A stretch of DNA of 64,000 bases, taken from Rotaria socialis (taxonomy: Eukaryota; Rotifera; Eurotatoria; Philodinida; Philodinidae). Made by a program: the position numbers and the translations under genes. The notes under the pieces are model-generated. The model searched no databases, was not told the origin of the DNA, and worked only from the letters and a program-made list of their open reading frames with translations. The stretch spans positions 1-64,000 of the forward strand of contig CAJNYU010000067.1 of NCBI GenBank assembly GCA_905331475.1, written 5' to 3'. Positions 11,784 through 24,731 of this stretch are shown one piece after another. Within the stretch, counting starts at the first letter, position 1. Each line of letters opens with the position of its first letter.

Positions 11784-11980
11784 TTTTTTAAAATTCACAT
11801 ACTCAATTATGATAGAACTAAATTTATTTAAAAATAACAAAATAAAAAAAATTTGAATAAAAAATGAACCTATTACACATTTTAAAATAATAATAATCAA
11901 ATTTATGACGAATCGTATCATTCCTAGAGTGTTGTATGGCACTAGTAAACAGTTGCTATTGTTGATAGTTCTCAAGAATC

Positions 11981-13778
11981 CTAGTCGAGACATACCTGAA
12001 GAGATCGATAATCGTTGCTTTGCGAAAACGCTCTTCCCGTTTGATCGAGCCATTTGATCATATCCGTCCACGAACTTGCTGAACCCCGATGTGACACAAA
12101 TGTAACACTAGACATATTTTTCATAGATTCGAGAATTAGTTTCATAGATCCAAAGTCCATCGTTATCACTTTTAGTTGTTCTATTTGACGACATAACACT
12201 GAACACATATCGGCAGTTATTTGCGTTGAGTCATCATCATATGATATACCGATAGTCCGAACATTGCCAGCCAGATTGAGTAACATCTCCATTGTAATTG
12301 AGTCAAAATAATGATGATGCGAAAGGAACAACCAGATTTCAGTTAGTTTTGAAAAATCAACCAGAGTCGAAAGAAAATCAAACGAGTCGATGGGCCAATC
12401 AATGTCCAGTGCTAAATGAGTTACTTTGTTAACAATTTGTTGAGTTGGTTGACTTAACTAGAGCATAAAACAGACAGATATTCAATTTCTAGGCGTCGTA
12501 TTCGATTTCACACTTCACAAAACGTGAAAGGGATGCGATTTAATGTTTCAAAACAAAGATTAAAATCATGTTAGTACATACTTGATTTGAATTAATAGCA
12601 TCGATCATTTTTGATACGTTTAAACGAGCGCTCCACGTAATTCTACTGTTGCCTAAGTCGTCGCTTTTTGTCGTTACAGTAGAACATGATAAGATCCCTG
12701 GTAACAAGCCATCTGGAAAGTCAATAGATGAATCACTTGGTGAATACAATGCTATGTCAGTTCTTGTACTGTTTTTAATGTATTTGCAAGCAACATACCA
12801 AAGTTTTTGCTCAATCCAAAATGAAGTTCGAAAAGAATTGATAATATGTTCTATATCTTTGATTTTTTCATAGGGATAATCTGTAATATGAACATAAAAT
12901 TTAAAATATTTAAGTGAAGGTAACTTGTCACATATAAAGCGTTCCCATTTAGATAAATGCTGTAGGAAATCGAATGTGGAAAAGTAGCAGACTAAGTGTA
13001 GATAGACAAGTGAGGTTGTCAGTGACAGAAGAGATTCAAGCTGATCCATTAGCATTGTACAACTTCGTAAGGTTAGTGAAGTCAATTGTTTGCATGATTT
13101 TGGAAGAACAATTTGATCATCTGTGTTCATCATATAATAGTTTGATGAAAAACTTTGAAGATTAGGTAGATGATCAAGAATGTTACACAATTGTTTGTGT
13201 GTACAGTGATGAATAGTCAATGCTTCTAATGTAAACTGACTTGAACATAATATTTGATAGATTTTATCACTAATATATTCTAAGAATAGCTTACGAATAC
13301 GTGACTGAGCAATCGCTGATAAGAGAAGTTTAATTGTATCATCATTGTTGGAATCGCTGAATGTTATCTTCAGTGACAGTGGCATGTGCATGGAGTTAAT
13401 AGTAATATGCTGCAGTATTTTATTGAGACCACAGGGACTGATATTAAACAGATTCAATAAGTTAAGTCGAGTGAATTGACTGATGTCAATGAGTGAAAGA
13501 AATAATTCAATTCCATCTAACCCAGTACATGTGCTTATGAGAAAAAATGAAATCACATTTTCCGGTTTGATCATTCGACAAACGCGATGAATATCACTCT
13601 TCGATGATGTACTGGTAAAATGAATTTTATATCGATTGTAAGTGTTTGTAATTGCATAAAAATGTGTACAGACATTACGCAGGGAAAGTAGAATATCTTG
13701 TGTATTAAGTTGGTCAAGAATACAATAGAGAATTTCAGTAGGGAGTTCAACAAAATTTGGAGTAAGTTTCATAGACAT
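11981..13778 (-). CDS. F-box protein with LRR-like C-terminal region
   Basis: About 557 residues. The F-box is at residues 9-50 (FVELPTEILYCILDQL..LLSLRNVCTHFYAI), the SKP1-binding module of SCF ubiquitin ligases. It is followed by leucine-rich, irregular repeats (for example LPNLQSFSS, CKQLTSLTLRSC, TSLVYLHLV) that should bind the substrate. Family knowledge suggests a substrate adaptor; the target is unknown. Start: ATG at 13778, because the frame extends further upstream only through non-ATG codons. The model has exon 1 at 12582-13778, a GTATGT donor, an intron to an acceptor at 12458-12459, and exon 2 at 11981-12457 with phase kept. A second donor-like CAG/GTATGT at 11996 suggests a further short 3' exon could exist, so the C-terminus is uncertain. 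This kind of F-box/LRR-like protein is expanded in bdelloids. Confidence 0.85.
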
Positions 13779-13835
13779 TATTGTACTTAAACGAAAGAAA
13801 AGTCGGCTCTTTTTTTCGTAAAAAAATGAAAGCAA

Positions 13836-14440
13836 ATAAAAACGTGTTGTGTCTGTTTTTATCCTGACATGGTTGTGTTTTCTTCAACATGCGTCATAAG
13901 ATTGCGTTATTTCTCCAGACATATCCGTAGAAAACGGTGAATAACTGCAGGCCAAATAAAAAAAACACCAATGAGACAAACGAAAAAGATGTCGCGATAC
14001 AAATATATGGTGGTTTAGTACGGAAACTATCCCTAACTGTACGTTGAGTACAGACTTATAGTACCGATTAGAGAGCATTTGGGCACTTTTACGTCGATCT
14101 TGAGACAAGCTCAACAATTTTCTACTGATACCACTTGTTTGAAGGAATTCATGAGAGCTGTCAAAGATCTTAAAAATGTCCACTTTCCACGAAGTCCGTT
14201 AACGAATAGAAGGACTTTACTAGTCAAGGTAAAAGGTCGAAACTTTATCGCATTGGCATTATGCAGTTCTATCCTAATTTTCTATTACACGCTCATCATT
14301 CTCTTTTCTTGTAGTGAACTTTTGTAGCACTCTACCTTCACTGAATTAATCATTTCATGCTTTAGCTGTGTGGGAGTAGTTGCCATGTTGTTGCTGTATT
14401 TCTACGGTTTGAGGGAAAAGACAAGTAAGTGTAGAAGTTG
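13836..14440. other. Possible coding fragments, unassigned
   Basis: On + at about 14079-14230 a frame reads TFTSILRQAQQFSTDTTCLK and on to LLVK, followed by a GTAAAA donor-like site. At about 14366-14426 a second piece, after a TTTAG acceptor, encodes either a hydrophobic segment (VVAMLLLYFYGL) or, in the phase that joins cleanly, a short tail ending at a stop. The two pieces might be exons of one small or broken gene. I do not recognise the product. Confidence 0.25.
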
Positions 14441-15557
14441 TGTTGTTTAATCCATAAAAAGAAGTTCTAACTCTTTGGTTGGCGAAAACTAAACAACTGC
14501 TTCTATGAGTATTTATCAATTGTAATTTTAATATCAGAAGAAAGAAAGCTAAAACAAGATATTTTCCTTATTCTATACAATAGTGTATCATAATAAATCC
14601 ATGTAAATTATTGAAAAAAATTAGTACAACTAAATCATTCTCTATACGCTGTTGTACGAAAATTTGATTTTCAAGATATTGTTTATATTCGAAATCAATT
14701 TAGGGTAGCCACTCATATTTTCTCAGAAATTTAAGCTGAACTTATTTGCCTGCCAAAACATACTACCATGAGTGTGTTATTCTCTCGAGGTATGAAACGA
14801 AATCTTTTTGAATAGGAAACTCCAAAGGTTTCGTTTAGCAAATTTGTTTTTCAGTGTATGATTTTTCGACCGGAACATATACATTTCCTTCAGGCACCTG
14901 CCGGGAACTCGTAGGATCCTACGAGAAAATCATGGGAATCAGCGGATTCCCATTGGAATTTTCCCCACATCCTGTACTTTATATATAGAGTAGATTGGCA
15001 TTAATTGGTGTCAGATCTTGGTAGGCAAAATTATGAATGAAAATCTTTTCTACATATGTTGATGCGATATAATACTTGTTAAGCGATGAAAACAAAACGA
15101 AATCTTGCTTTTTGTGTTCTCAGCCTTGAAGATAATGATGCATATAAAGAAAAAGAAAAAAAAACTCTTTTGGCTTATTGGCTTTAATCGTATGATTTAT
15201 TTTTGTCTTCTCAATTAAGATTTCTAATTCAGTTTTGGCGTACATCGAACGTCAATCATTCTCTCTTTTCCATTCTATGAATTCGAGAACAGTATTGCTG
15301 ATTGTTCTTTGTAATACGAGACATTCGTTTTTTCATTCTCATTCATTAAAACAGCCTTGAAAAAGTGCGATAAGAAATGAAATTTTTCGCTTGTTTGAAG
15401 CAACACATCAAAAGTAATCAAACTTGAATATTATTCATCTCTATTACATTCTAATACTTCTTTGAGAAACATAAAAGTTAAGAAGTACACTCTTAATCGA
15501 CACATAAATTCTATGGTTTCTCATATACGAATAACATTAGTAGAATTTTTTTTTCTC
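14440..15557. other. Gene-poor stretch with a palindrome cluster at 14895-14965
   Basis: No supported gene. A small island near 14895-14965 holds CTCGTAGGATCCTACGAG (a perfect 18-bp palindrome) and GGGAATCAGCGGATTCCC (a stem-loop), plus further GGAATC/GATTCC motifs. It resembles the GC-rich stem-loop islands elsewhere in the window. Confidence 0.45.
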
Positions 15558-15571
15558 GTTGTTAAAGCAAC
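15558..15571. promoter_or_regulatory. X-box-like RFX site upstream of the EF-hand gene
   Basis: GTTGTTAAAGCAAC fits the relaxed RFX X-box pattern RYYNYY-N2-RRNRAC. The right half AGCAAC is perfect against RGYAAC; the left half is weaker (two T in place of C). It lies about 220 bp before the ATG at 15790. RFX factors drive ciliary genes in animals, which fits the proposed axonemal role of the gene. A chance match is possible for one site. Confidence 0.45.
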
Positions 15572-15789
15572 AGTTTTGCAGTTTTATCGTGTATATTTTT
15601 TCTTCTAACAACAACAAAAACTATCATCCATTGACATTCGACTTTGCTGTTTCATATTCTGATCTGCTTGGTATTTTTTCTTCAGTTTCTTATCAAAAAA
15701 TCAACACAAGCACAAATACAAAAAGAAAAGAAAAGCGAACTTTTCGTATGTTAGTTACATTCTTATAAAATATTATATACAATTTTAAA

Positions 15790-16885
15790 ATGGTAAAACA
15801 ATAGACTAGTTGAATATGATATTCATATAATACGAGTTTTCTCTTTATTTACCATCTATTAGCCACCAAAAAAGGAAAAGGAACATGCCACGAAGAAACC
15901 GCCGAAAACCGATAGACAAAAGAAAGTTGAAGCTGAAATGATGAAAACACTTACAACACAATATGTAAGTTAAATGCAATGAAATATATTTGAAGATTTC
16001 AATTTATTATTAATAGAATGGTGTTCTTTCATCAAATGATTTAAAAGGTGAATATGATCTATATTCTATTACTAATGTTCAGATTAACACAATTCAAAAG
16101 GGATGACACAAAAGTGCGAGCCATTGACTAAATAAATTAAAAGCAAAACGAGTACCGAAGAATTGTTTTGTCAATGTGATCATCAAAAAGACTTGATTTC
16201 ACAAATTTCTACCAGTTGACTTTAATGTTTATATTCAGCTGATCTATATTTTAGTGTGATTAGTAGATTCGGTTTATCTGAATTCTTGTCTCTTAATTCT
16301 GTGTATAGGAATGAAAGATGTTTTTGATATATATGATACAAAAAGTCAAGGTATTATTAAAACTAGTTCGCTTGGTACAATTCTTCGTAAACTTGGCTTT
16401 AATCCACTTGAAAGTGATGTACAACGAGTTATTAAAGAAGTTGATCCAAAAAGTAAATAATTTGAAGTTTTCAAAAAAAATAAACAAACGAAAATTATTC
16501 ATATTTATGTTCAGATACTGATCAATTAAAATTTCCTGAATATGTTAGCGCAGTTTTAAATATTCCTACATCTGTAACCGACAAAGATATTATTCCTGCT
16601 TTTCAAGTATTCGATATAGAAAATGTTGGTTTATTAGAAGCTGAAGATATGATGAAACACTTGTCAAATATTGGTGAACAACTTAATGAAATCGAATCAA
16701 AAACATTTAAGGACAATATGAATATTAATGAAAAAGGTTTATTTGACTACAATGGTAAACATAATTTTCAAGTTTCTGTTTATCTTTCAATTTGTTTCTC
16801 TTTTCTAGAATTCTTTCTTAAATTTACTCAACCAGCAGCACCTAAAAAGAAGAAGAAAGGCAAAAAAAAGAAGAAAACGAAATAA
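15790..16885 (+). CDS. EF-hand protein resembling dynein regulatory complex subunit 8
   Basis: A 198-residue protein assembled from six exons: 15790-15792 (ATG only), 15863-15964, 16017-16047, 16309-16452, 16515-16754 and 16809-16885, totalling 597 nt. The N-terminus is basic (MPPKKEKEH..KKPPKTDRQKK). Four EF-hand-like units follow, starting with MKDVFDIYDTKSQGIIKTSS; the last, NINEKGLFDYNEFFLKF, looks most complete. A poly-lysine tail ends the protein. The arrangement, with KDVFDIYD..LGTILRKLG..P.ESDV and FPEYVSAVLN, resembles EFCAB2/DRC8, a nexin-dynein regulatory complex subunit of motile cilia. A generic calmodulin-like protein is the alternative. Several loops lack full calcium ligand sets. 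The start exon is just the ATG; the upstream X-box-like site supports a ciliary role. An AATAAA overlaps the stop codon (16881-16886). Confidence 0.8.
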
Positions 16886-17059
16886 AATTTATAAGAAAAT
16901 TTTATTTTTTTCTGTTTATATAAATATACCATTGCCGAGGAAAAACAACTACCAAATGTTAATACATATATATATATATATAAAGAAAATCGTCATCCGT
17001 ATAAGACATAATAAAAGAAAAAAACAAGAAAGAATAGGATAAGATATGATAAGAAGATA
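16886..17059. other. Short convergent intergenic region with AT microsatellite
   Basis: The EF-hand gene (+) and dynactin gene (-) end 174 bp apart. The gap holds an (AT)n run at about 16966-16982. Confidence 0.8.
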
Positions 17060-20000
17060 TTAAACACAACCAATTGCTTGACGCATTATTGTACGATATT
17101 GTTCTTGAGTTATATTCAATTCACCTCCACCACCACCACCGCCGGGTAACTGAATTTCGGCTGCTAATAGTCGGTCAGCTGTAAGAGACTATAATAAAAA
17201 AAAAATGTACATTTGAAAAAACAATTAGCTGATCAAGATTGTAAAACCTTTGAAAAGTCTGGATTAGAAAAGGTTTTCATCTTTGTTTCAATCATTGAAC
17301 CAGGAGTAATATTGCTTTGACATTGATAGAGTCGAGTATTAAGCTAAAAAATAAGAGAATATTATTATTATATGTACTAGCAACAGTGGTAGAAACCAAA
17401 AGACTACGATGATTTGTTAGATGTGAAGAGATTTTTAGAAGTCTTGTCTATGGAATGGCCCGATTATATTTGGGATACATAAAATGGAGTCTAATATGCT
17501 TCCAAGTTTATTAAATATTTTTATAAAGAACATGAAAATTTGAATACTTCAGCTGAATACATCTGAAATTCCTTGTCCAAGCGAAACCGAATCTCCTTAC
17601 ATTATTTGCCGTTTGATCAACCAATTTCATTTTTGAACGTATAATTTCATGTTTAGCTGCCACATTTTCTCCAGTTATTTTATAACTGGCTATTGATGAA
17701 AATAGATCCTAAAATGAGAGAATAAAGAATTGCTAGTTTAAAAAAACGTGCATCTAATCAATTTCTCGTTAGCAGACAGAATGATGATTCTGCTACTCAA
17801 TTTTCGGATATCCTGATCATGATTAATCAACTCGAAAGGTGTATGAACAAAAATCCTTTTAATTTCGTTCGATTGCTATCAAAGGTATTTATAATGTCAA
17901 CGAAAATGAAACTCTCTATTTGGTATACATACATTTAAAAGTAATGTAGAAGTTTTATAGATATCAGCTATTTCATTGATATTCGTAGCTGATGCTGGTT
18001 GTTCAAGTTTAGTCAATTCCATTGATGAACGATTCATCTTCAGATGCCATATTTCATCTTTTAAATGTCGAACAGTATTTCGAAGTGCTGAAACCTAGAA
18101 TATAAATAGATGTGTAACATCGTCATTACAGTCATTTGAACATTACTTCTTGTTCACTAGCTGTTGACATTAGATTTCCATCTCCGACAGATGGTGACGG
18201 TAATTGACATTGTGAAGATACTGTTCCATCTGAGCTAGAATCTAAATCAATCGAGCAAAAAAAAGATTTATTAAATAAAACAAAATAGATAAGTCTCTAC
18301 TAAGTGATCCAGTTGGTTTCAATGTTCCTCCGATTTTCTTCTGTATCAAATCATCAACAAGTTTATTTTTAGTTAATTGTTTAAGTCGTTCTTTTAATGC
18401 ACTCTTCTCTTGTTCGAGTTGTTCATTATCATTTTGTAAAACAGCCATAGCTTCTTCACATTGTCTAAACGTAAAAAAGAAATAGCAAATTCCTATTTTT
18501 CCCTTAGTCTGTTCAACGTACTTTATTTTTTTCTGTCCATCAACTTTAATTTCTTCTAATGTTTGTTTATGTTTGTTATCTTTTTCTTCGAGTTCTTTTT
18601 GTAAAGTATCAATTTTTTTCTCATTTAATGATAAACGTATATTCAATTCACTTAATTCATCATGTTTAAATTTGAGCATTTTCTTAATTTCTAATATTTC
18701 TTCTTCTTTTAATTCGAGTTTACCACGAATCAAATCTGCTTCATTTATCGATGTTTTAAATTGTTCAGCAATAACATAAATCGATTGCTTAGGATTTTGT
18801 TCAGGTGGTACTGTGGAATCGAATGAACCTGTTTCTAATGAATCACTTATGTTGGACAAGGTAGACACGGTTTCGTGCATGGAATCTCTGAAGAAATTTT
18901 GTTTTTCTAATTAAAAATGATGCAACGATGGACAAATAGAAAATATTTACCTAAGACTTTCATATGGACCACTATCTTCTTTTTTATAGATTTTATCACA
19001 AGCTTGATATGCAATATTTTCTATATCTTGTGCGCTTACTCGATCGTTAGCATCTAAGAAAATAGTTAAAAAGAAAACGGTTTTCTTTGATATATTTATA
19101 TATATGTTCAATAATCAATGATTTACCAGAGAGTAAAAGAATTTGAGTTGTTAAACCAGAACATATTTCATGGAATGTTTTTGTTAAACGATCTAGATTA
19201 CGAATAGATGATTCAATTGACGAGATGCTATTTGAATCGAGAACTAATGAACGATTTTTATCATCTTCTTGTGGTACCAGGCGATTTATCTATAAGAAGA
19301 AAATAAAAATCCGTGCTTAAGATTTGTAAGCATTGTTTTTGTATTTATTACTTTGTTAACTTGAGCTCGCATTTGTTCGTTACTTTCAATAAGACGTTGC
19401 GTAAGTAGGGCAAACGGGCTTTGATCATTACCAGACTAAAACATATAAAGAATTGTGAGATCGAGTCACTGGCAAAAACTATTAATTTCAGGGAGGATCA
19501 CAAGTAGCATAATAATTTTACATTGCGGAGGAGTCAACTGTATAACTTGCTCATTAAAGAACAAAACCGAATTCGCTCTTATGTGAATCTCAATTTTGAC
19601 AGCAACAGTAACAATACAATTTACAAAACGTTTCACTTAACTTGTACAACAAATTTCTCGTGCATTTTACCTGCTATAATATTTCTATATTATCGATAGA
19701 AATTTTCTCATTGAATATCAATAGAATTCTTTTCCTTTTTTTACCTTCTGTAAAACTTGTATACGCTGAATATCCGCTTGAAGCGAATCACTACTTGACA
19801 ACACAACACGTGTTAAATCTCGCAAATAAGTAGACATGGAAAATTTCTCCTGGCTTAAATAGCTTTTATAGATGTGCTAAAACGAAAAAACAAAGACAGG
19901 GAACTTGAAAATTTTCGAATAAACAATGAATACTTCATAAAATGATATTGTTTTATCCAATGTATTTAATGATAATGAATCATGTAACTGATCTTTTTGT

Positions 20001-23000
20001 AAAAGATCAATAAGTAGATCGAGCGATTTTTCATGTGATAATAAATCATGATAAGTGCTGGCCACATGACGAAGAGTATCTGGATTGCATACTCCCATTG
20101 CCCTACAATTAAAATAAACAGGGTGAAAATTAGAATGATACCTGTGAGAGAATGATTATTTCAAATCGAATCGATAATAACCTAGTTTTTATGAATCATT
20201 CATGCAATACAAAGTAAACAGAATCTTAGTCAACGAGTATCTGGAGAACAAAACAACCTGTCTGAGATCACTCCTCTATTCACAACAGTATTCATTTTAT
20301 AGAAAATACTGACGGGATTTCTTTCTAAGAAGAAAGTTTAGTCTGAAAATCTTAAAAAAATCATGGAATATGTCATCAAAGAAAAACGAAATCCTACTTC
20401 GCAAATTTTTGAAGAATCATTTGAAAAATTGATAATGATTGAGACAGTTTACATGCAAAACTCCATTCTTCTGCACGATGTGTATTAACAACATCATCAA
20501 AACTTATTTGATCGACTCTTGGAAATTTTTTCTGTACTTCAATTGTCAATAAATCACATTTCGATATTAAACGGTGAACAAGTAGAAGAGCAAAAATGCA
20601 ATCTTGATCTGCGCCACGTTTAAGAAATTGTTCAGGTAAAAATAATGTTAATAAATTAACATGTTTTGTTAAATTTTGTACGTCAAGCTTTTTTATTTCG
20701 TTTTCAATTATTTCACCGTAACTTTTTGTTTCAACAATTTTAGCTTTAAATTCACTTGATTGAACTGAACCAGCGAGTTTTAATTGTTCCTCATATTTTT
20801 CAATTTGTTTTTTACATTGATCATTTTGAAGCTAAGAAAATAAAAGTTTCGAAATTTCTGCTTTAAATGCCATAAAACGAACATACTTGCATATTTTTAA
20901 CTGTCTCACGAAATTTCAGTATAGTTCGTTCATGATCACCAATAGTGTATTGTAATTGTTCAATTTGTCGGTCTTTCTAAAAGAAAAAAAAATGAATTGA
21001 TTTTGATTTCAACGTAAAAAACAATTAATATTCAAACCTCACGTAATTGATTTTGTAATAAATCAATAGTTTCACGAAGATCACGTTCGACTTCTTTAGC
21101 ATTTTCTTCCATCTCTATTTTAATGAGAGAGAGAGAGAGAGAGAAAAGCAACAATGGAATATATGAAAAGAATGTTCGACTTACCTTTGTCCATTTCACA
21201 GAGTGATTCCTTTTTATTAAAAAAAGGACAATAGTTATGAAGATAGAAATTGATAAAAGAAACTTACGAGATTATCAACATTGTCTTGCAATTCTCGTAC
21301 TTGATCTTCAAGTGAAAGATTTTTATTTGTCAATATCTCAACCATTTGTTGAGCACCCAAACATGTATCGACCTAAGTAAAATACACGATCTTAGTTTTT
21401 ATCTCACAGGTTGCTTCATAAAAGGGATTTTTAAAGAACCTGTTCAGTTAAATCTGCAATCGTTGCTTGCATAGTTGTAATTTCAACTTTTGCATTTTCA
21501 TTTTCTTTTGATAATATTTTAACTTTATGTTCTAATGCTTCACATTGTTTTTTCAGTGTTTCATTTTCAGCTTGTTTAGTCAATGATAAATCGCGTAATC
21601 TAAACAACGAAAACATCGATCGAATAGATGAATAGGAAAAATAGAAAGTTCTACTTTATTAATGCTTGTTCCATTTTAATTGTTCGTTCATCATCAACTT
21701 TTTGTTGAATATCATTTGCTACTTGATTAGGCCCATTTAATTGTATTTCACCTTTAATAATATCTAATTCTAATTGTACCTCTTCAAATTTCTCTTTTAT
21801 CGTTGTATTTTCTGATGTTATAGTTTCAAGCTAGAAAAAGTCAAAGAAAATGGAATTTGCAATGTCAGAAAAATACGATATATACTTTTTCTTCAGCCAT
21901 TTCAAGATCGAGTGCAAGCGATTCAATTCGTACTTCAGTATCAGTCATTTCATCACGATAAGCAGCAAATCTATCGCGAGTATCTTTCAATTCATGTTCT
22001 TGTTGTTGCAATTTTTCATTTAATTCTTTTATGCGATCTTGTGCTTCACGTTTATAGGTTTGTAACTAAACAAAAATATTGATAAACAAAGGAAGTGCAT
22101 ATTTTAAGAAAGGCAAAATATACTTGATCCAATTGAAGTTTTGTTCGTTCGAATTCTTTAATCTTTTCAAGATCATCCCGACGTCTTTTTATTAATGTTT
22201 GAATTTGTTCTTCTTGATCGGTAATTTTATTCTTGAGATTTGCAATAGTTTGTTGAGAATCTGATGATTCTGGTGTGGAACTGGTCGATTTTTTTACTAC
22301 GTTATTCGAATCAATAGGGGGAATGGCAGCTGGTGGTGGCTAAAAATAGTTTCCATGGAAAATCGAATGGAAATAAAATCAATTTGACTCTTCCAAAAGA
22401 ATCAACATATAGAATTTTACATTGGTCATTTGAAACAAACTCGAAAGTAATTTTCTCAAATAACGTACAGGATAGTCTCACTGATAAGTAAGTGAATAGC
22501 GGAAGATTTCATCGTCTCAAATATTTTGAATCTTATGTAAAAGATTAAGTCTTGTGCGAAATTTCAGTAGTATTATTAGCTCCATTAATGCATAGGAAAA
22601 TGCTATTTTAGAGTCTCTAGATCTAGAGTATTATTTCCTTTATATCTTTCGCATAAGTCCATCAGACTATATTTCTATTCTTATAGTTTAACTATTATTT
22701 CTAGCATAAAAAATAAAATATCTTATTTTACCATAGAAGTTATTGACCGGGCTTGTGATGAAGGTGTTTCAGTTGATTTAACTTCTTCTTTAGGTGGTGA
22801 TATTTGTTCAGCTGCTACAGCCGCTGGAATGTCACTAGATGATTGAGCTGTTCGATTGAGACCTTTCATTAAGACAAGGAAGAATGAGAATTAGAAAAAG
22901 ATTCGACCCCGAATGTAATAGAGTCAAATAAACCATCACCATGCTTTACACAACATTCATAAGTCACAGTGATTGATAAAAATGAAAATATCGGCTATTT

Positions 23001-23733
23001 TTCACTCTGTATCAATTAAGTTTTTAAATATTTTCATTTTTATCAATATCTGACCACCGGAAAAACAAGAGAATACAACATATCATTTTACTACCTGTTT
23101 CATCAATATCTCCATCGACTGTTAATATAATAAGAAACAAAAGATATTTGTTTTTATTATTTGTCTATTCATTTTTAAAAGGAATATTCTATTTTTCAAT
23201 TCAAGTATATTATACCTGGAAGCTTTGTGGCTGCATTCGATACGGGTGCTCGCATTCCACTTTTTTTTGCGGGTAAAGTGCTGGTTTTTGGAACTGCAAG
23301 ATTCGATGGTGGTGGAATACTTCCTGTACTACTAGCCTGAGATTTTATTGAATGGTTCGAAGATGATCGTACTAAATTTGTTTGTAAATCATTAATCACA
23401 GATTCAATCTGTGCAGGTCGCACATATAAACCATGATTGTCATCACATGTAAAATACCGTACAGTTGTTCCATCTAGAAGAATATTGCATATATTCAATA
23501 AAGTAGAATATTCGTTTTACCTTTCTTTGGTACAGTTCCATTATTTTTTCCTTTGGGCTCATCAAGAATAACGCCAATCCATTCACCTGTAAACAATTTC
23601 AATAGAAATTGAACGAAGAGAAATTTTAATTACCATCTGCAAAATCTGTTTTGCCAACAAAAGCAATTGTGCCTATGCCTTTACCAGCGATGGTCACTCG
23701 TTGATCAAGACGAAACAACGTAGCTGAAGCCAT
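17060..23733 (-). CDS. DCTN1: Dynactin subunit 1 (p150-Glued)
   Basis: The large dynactin subunit, which links cytoplasmic dynein to microtubules. The first exons (ATG at 23733) encode a CAP-Gly domain at about residues 5-70: VTIAGKGIGTIAFVGKTDFA, then GEWIGVILDEPKGKNNGTV and YFTCDDNHGLYVRPAQIES. The GKNNG motif binds the EEY/F tail of tubulin and EB proteins. A Ser/Pro-rich basic linker follows, then long coiled coils for dynein binding, then a dynactin-family block with LFLPEQFLKRGADQDCIFAL and EEWSFACKLSQSLSIFQMIL. A second coiled coil and a Gly-rich C-terminus end in MRQAIGCV at the stop 17060-17062. There are about 25 exons. Most introns are 50-60 bp, with larger ones near 19440-19745, 20105-20400 and 22342-22730. 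The example junctions checked keep phase, and the overall length of about 1,200 residues matches the family. One intron carries a (GA)n run at about 21126-21143. Confidence 0.95.
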
Positions 23734-24731
23734 TTATTGACGAATAAAGTTAGATAAATGTTGTCTGATAATATCGTATCGTATATATCGAATAGTACTA
23801 GGACTAATAATTGATGTATCTAGTATCCAATCAAATTTTCTACAGCTGCCACTAATGGCCAAATCTTAGCTATCAATGAAATAAAACACAAACAAATAGG
23901 AAATATGAATCAATTAAATTATTTTAATTCAGCTCAGCTCATATCGTCCTAAATTCTTGTAGATATATATATGAATGATAGGTGGCATTGATAATCATGG
24001 ATGTACAGACAGTATGTTGTCGAAAGATGGTACCAGTGGTAATGTCAGAATTCAATAAACTATAAAATATATTAGCATCAAATAGCATATGTAACAGTTG
24101 TCTTATGACCTGTAGATAATAACATTGAAGATACAAGTAACAATGGCAAGTTTCACTTGGCGCAGTCGAACAAAATCATAATAAAACTCATTGATGAGGT
24201 TGACTTCAACATGAGTATATTGAGATTAGATTATTAAACTTCAAACACAACAGAATTCAATGCAAAAACCAATTCAGTATACTCTAAGGTCAGTCTTAGC
24301 AAAATATTATTTCCATATAGTACATAAATTTTTGTCCAGAAAGGTGGCTAACTTTATGAGGGGGAAGCATTTCTTAGGTAAATACTTCAAAAAGTCATTC
24401 CGAACACGCCTAAACAATGATATACTGATTAGAAAATATTAGGGACATTGATAACAACTCAATTTGCTTTTCAGAGAAACAAAGACATTTTGTTTTTATA
24501 CTTTTATTTGACTAACAACAGTCAGCTATTCGATACCAAGACGATAAGAGAATCAACGTCATCAAACATAGTGCGCAACGAAAACAATAAGCATGACATA
24601 TTTTCATACTATGGCAATGCTAAGGTATTAGTAAAGAACTGTTATCATCAAATGTATATAAGTAAGATAGCCAAAATCATCATCATTCCAAAAGAGAAGA
24701 AGCAAAAGAACCATCACAACAACGCAACACC
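23734..24731. other. Divergent intergenic region
   Basis: This lies between the divergent DCTN1 (-) and protease (+) starts. Open frames at 23939-24136, 24260-24442 and 24448-24735 have no motif or splice support. The only site I can point to is the TATA-like element listed separately. Confidence 0.5.
24655..24662 (+). promoter_or_regulatory. TATA-like element of the protease gene
   Basis: TATATAAG lies 70 bp before the protease ATG at 24732, a spacing that suits a TATA box with a short 5' UTR. It is a sequence match only. Confidence 0.4.
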
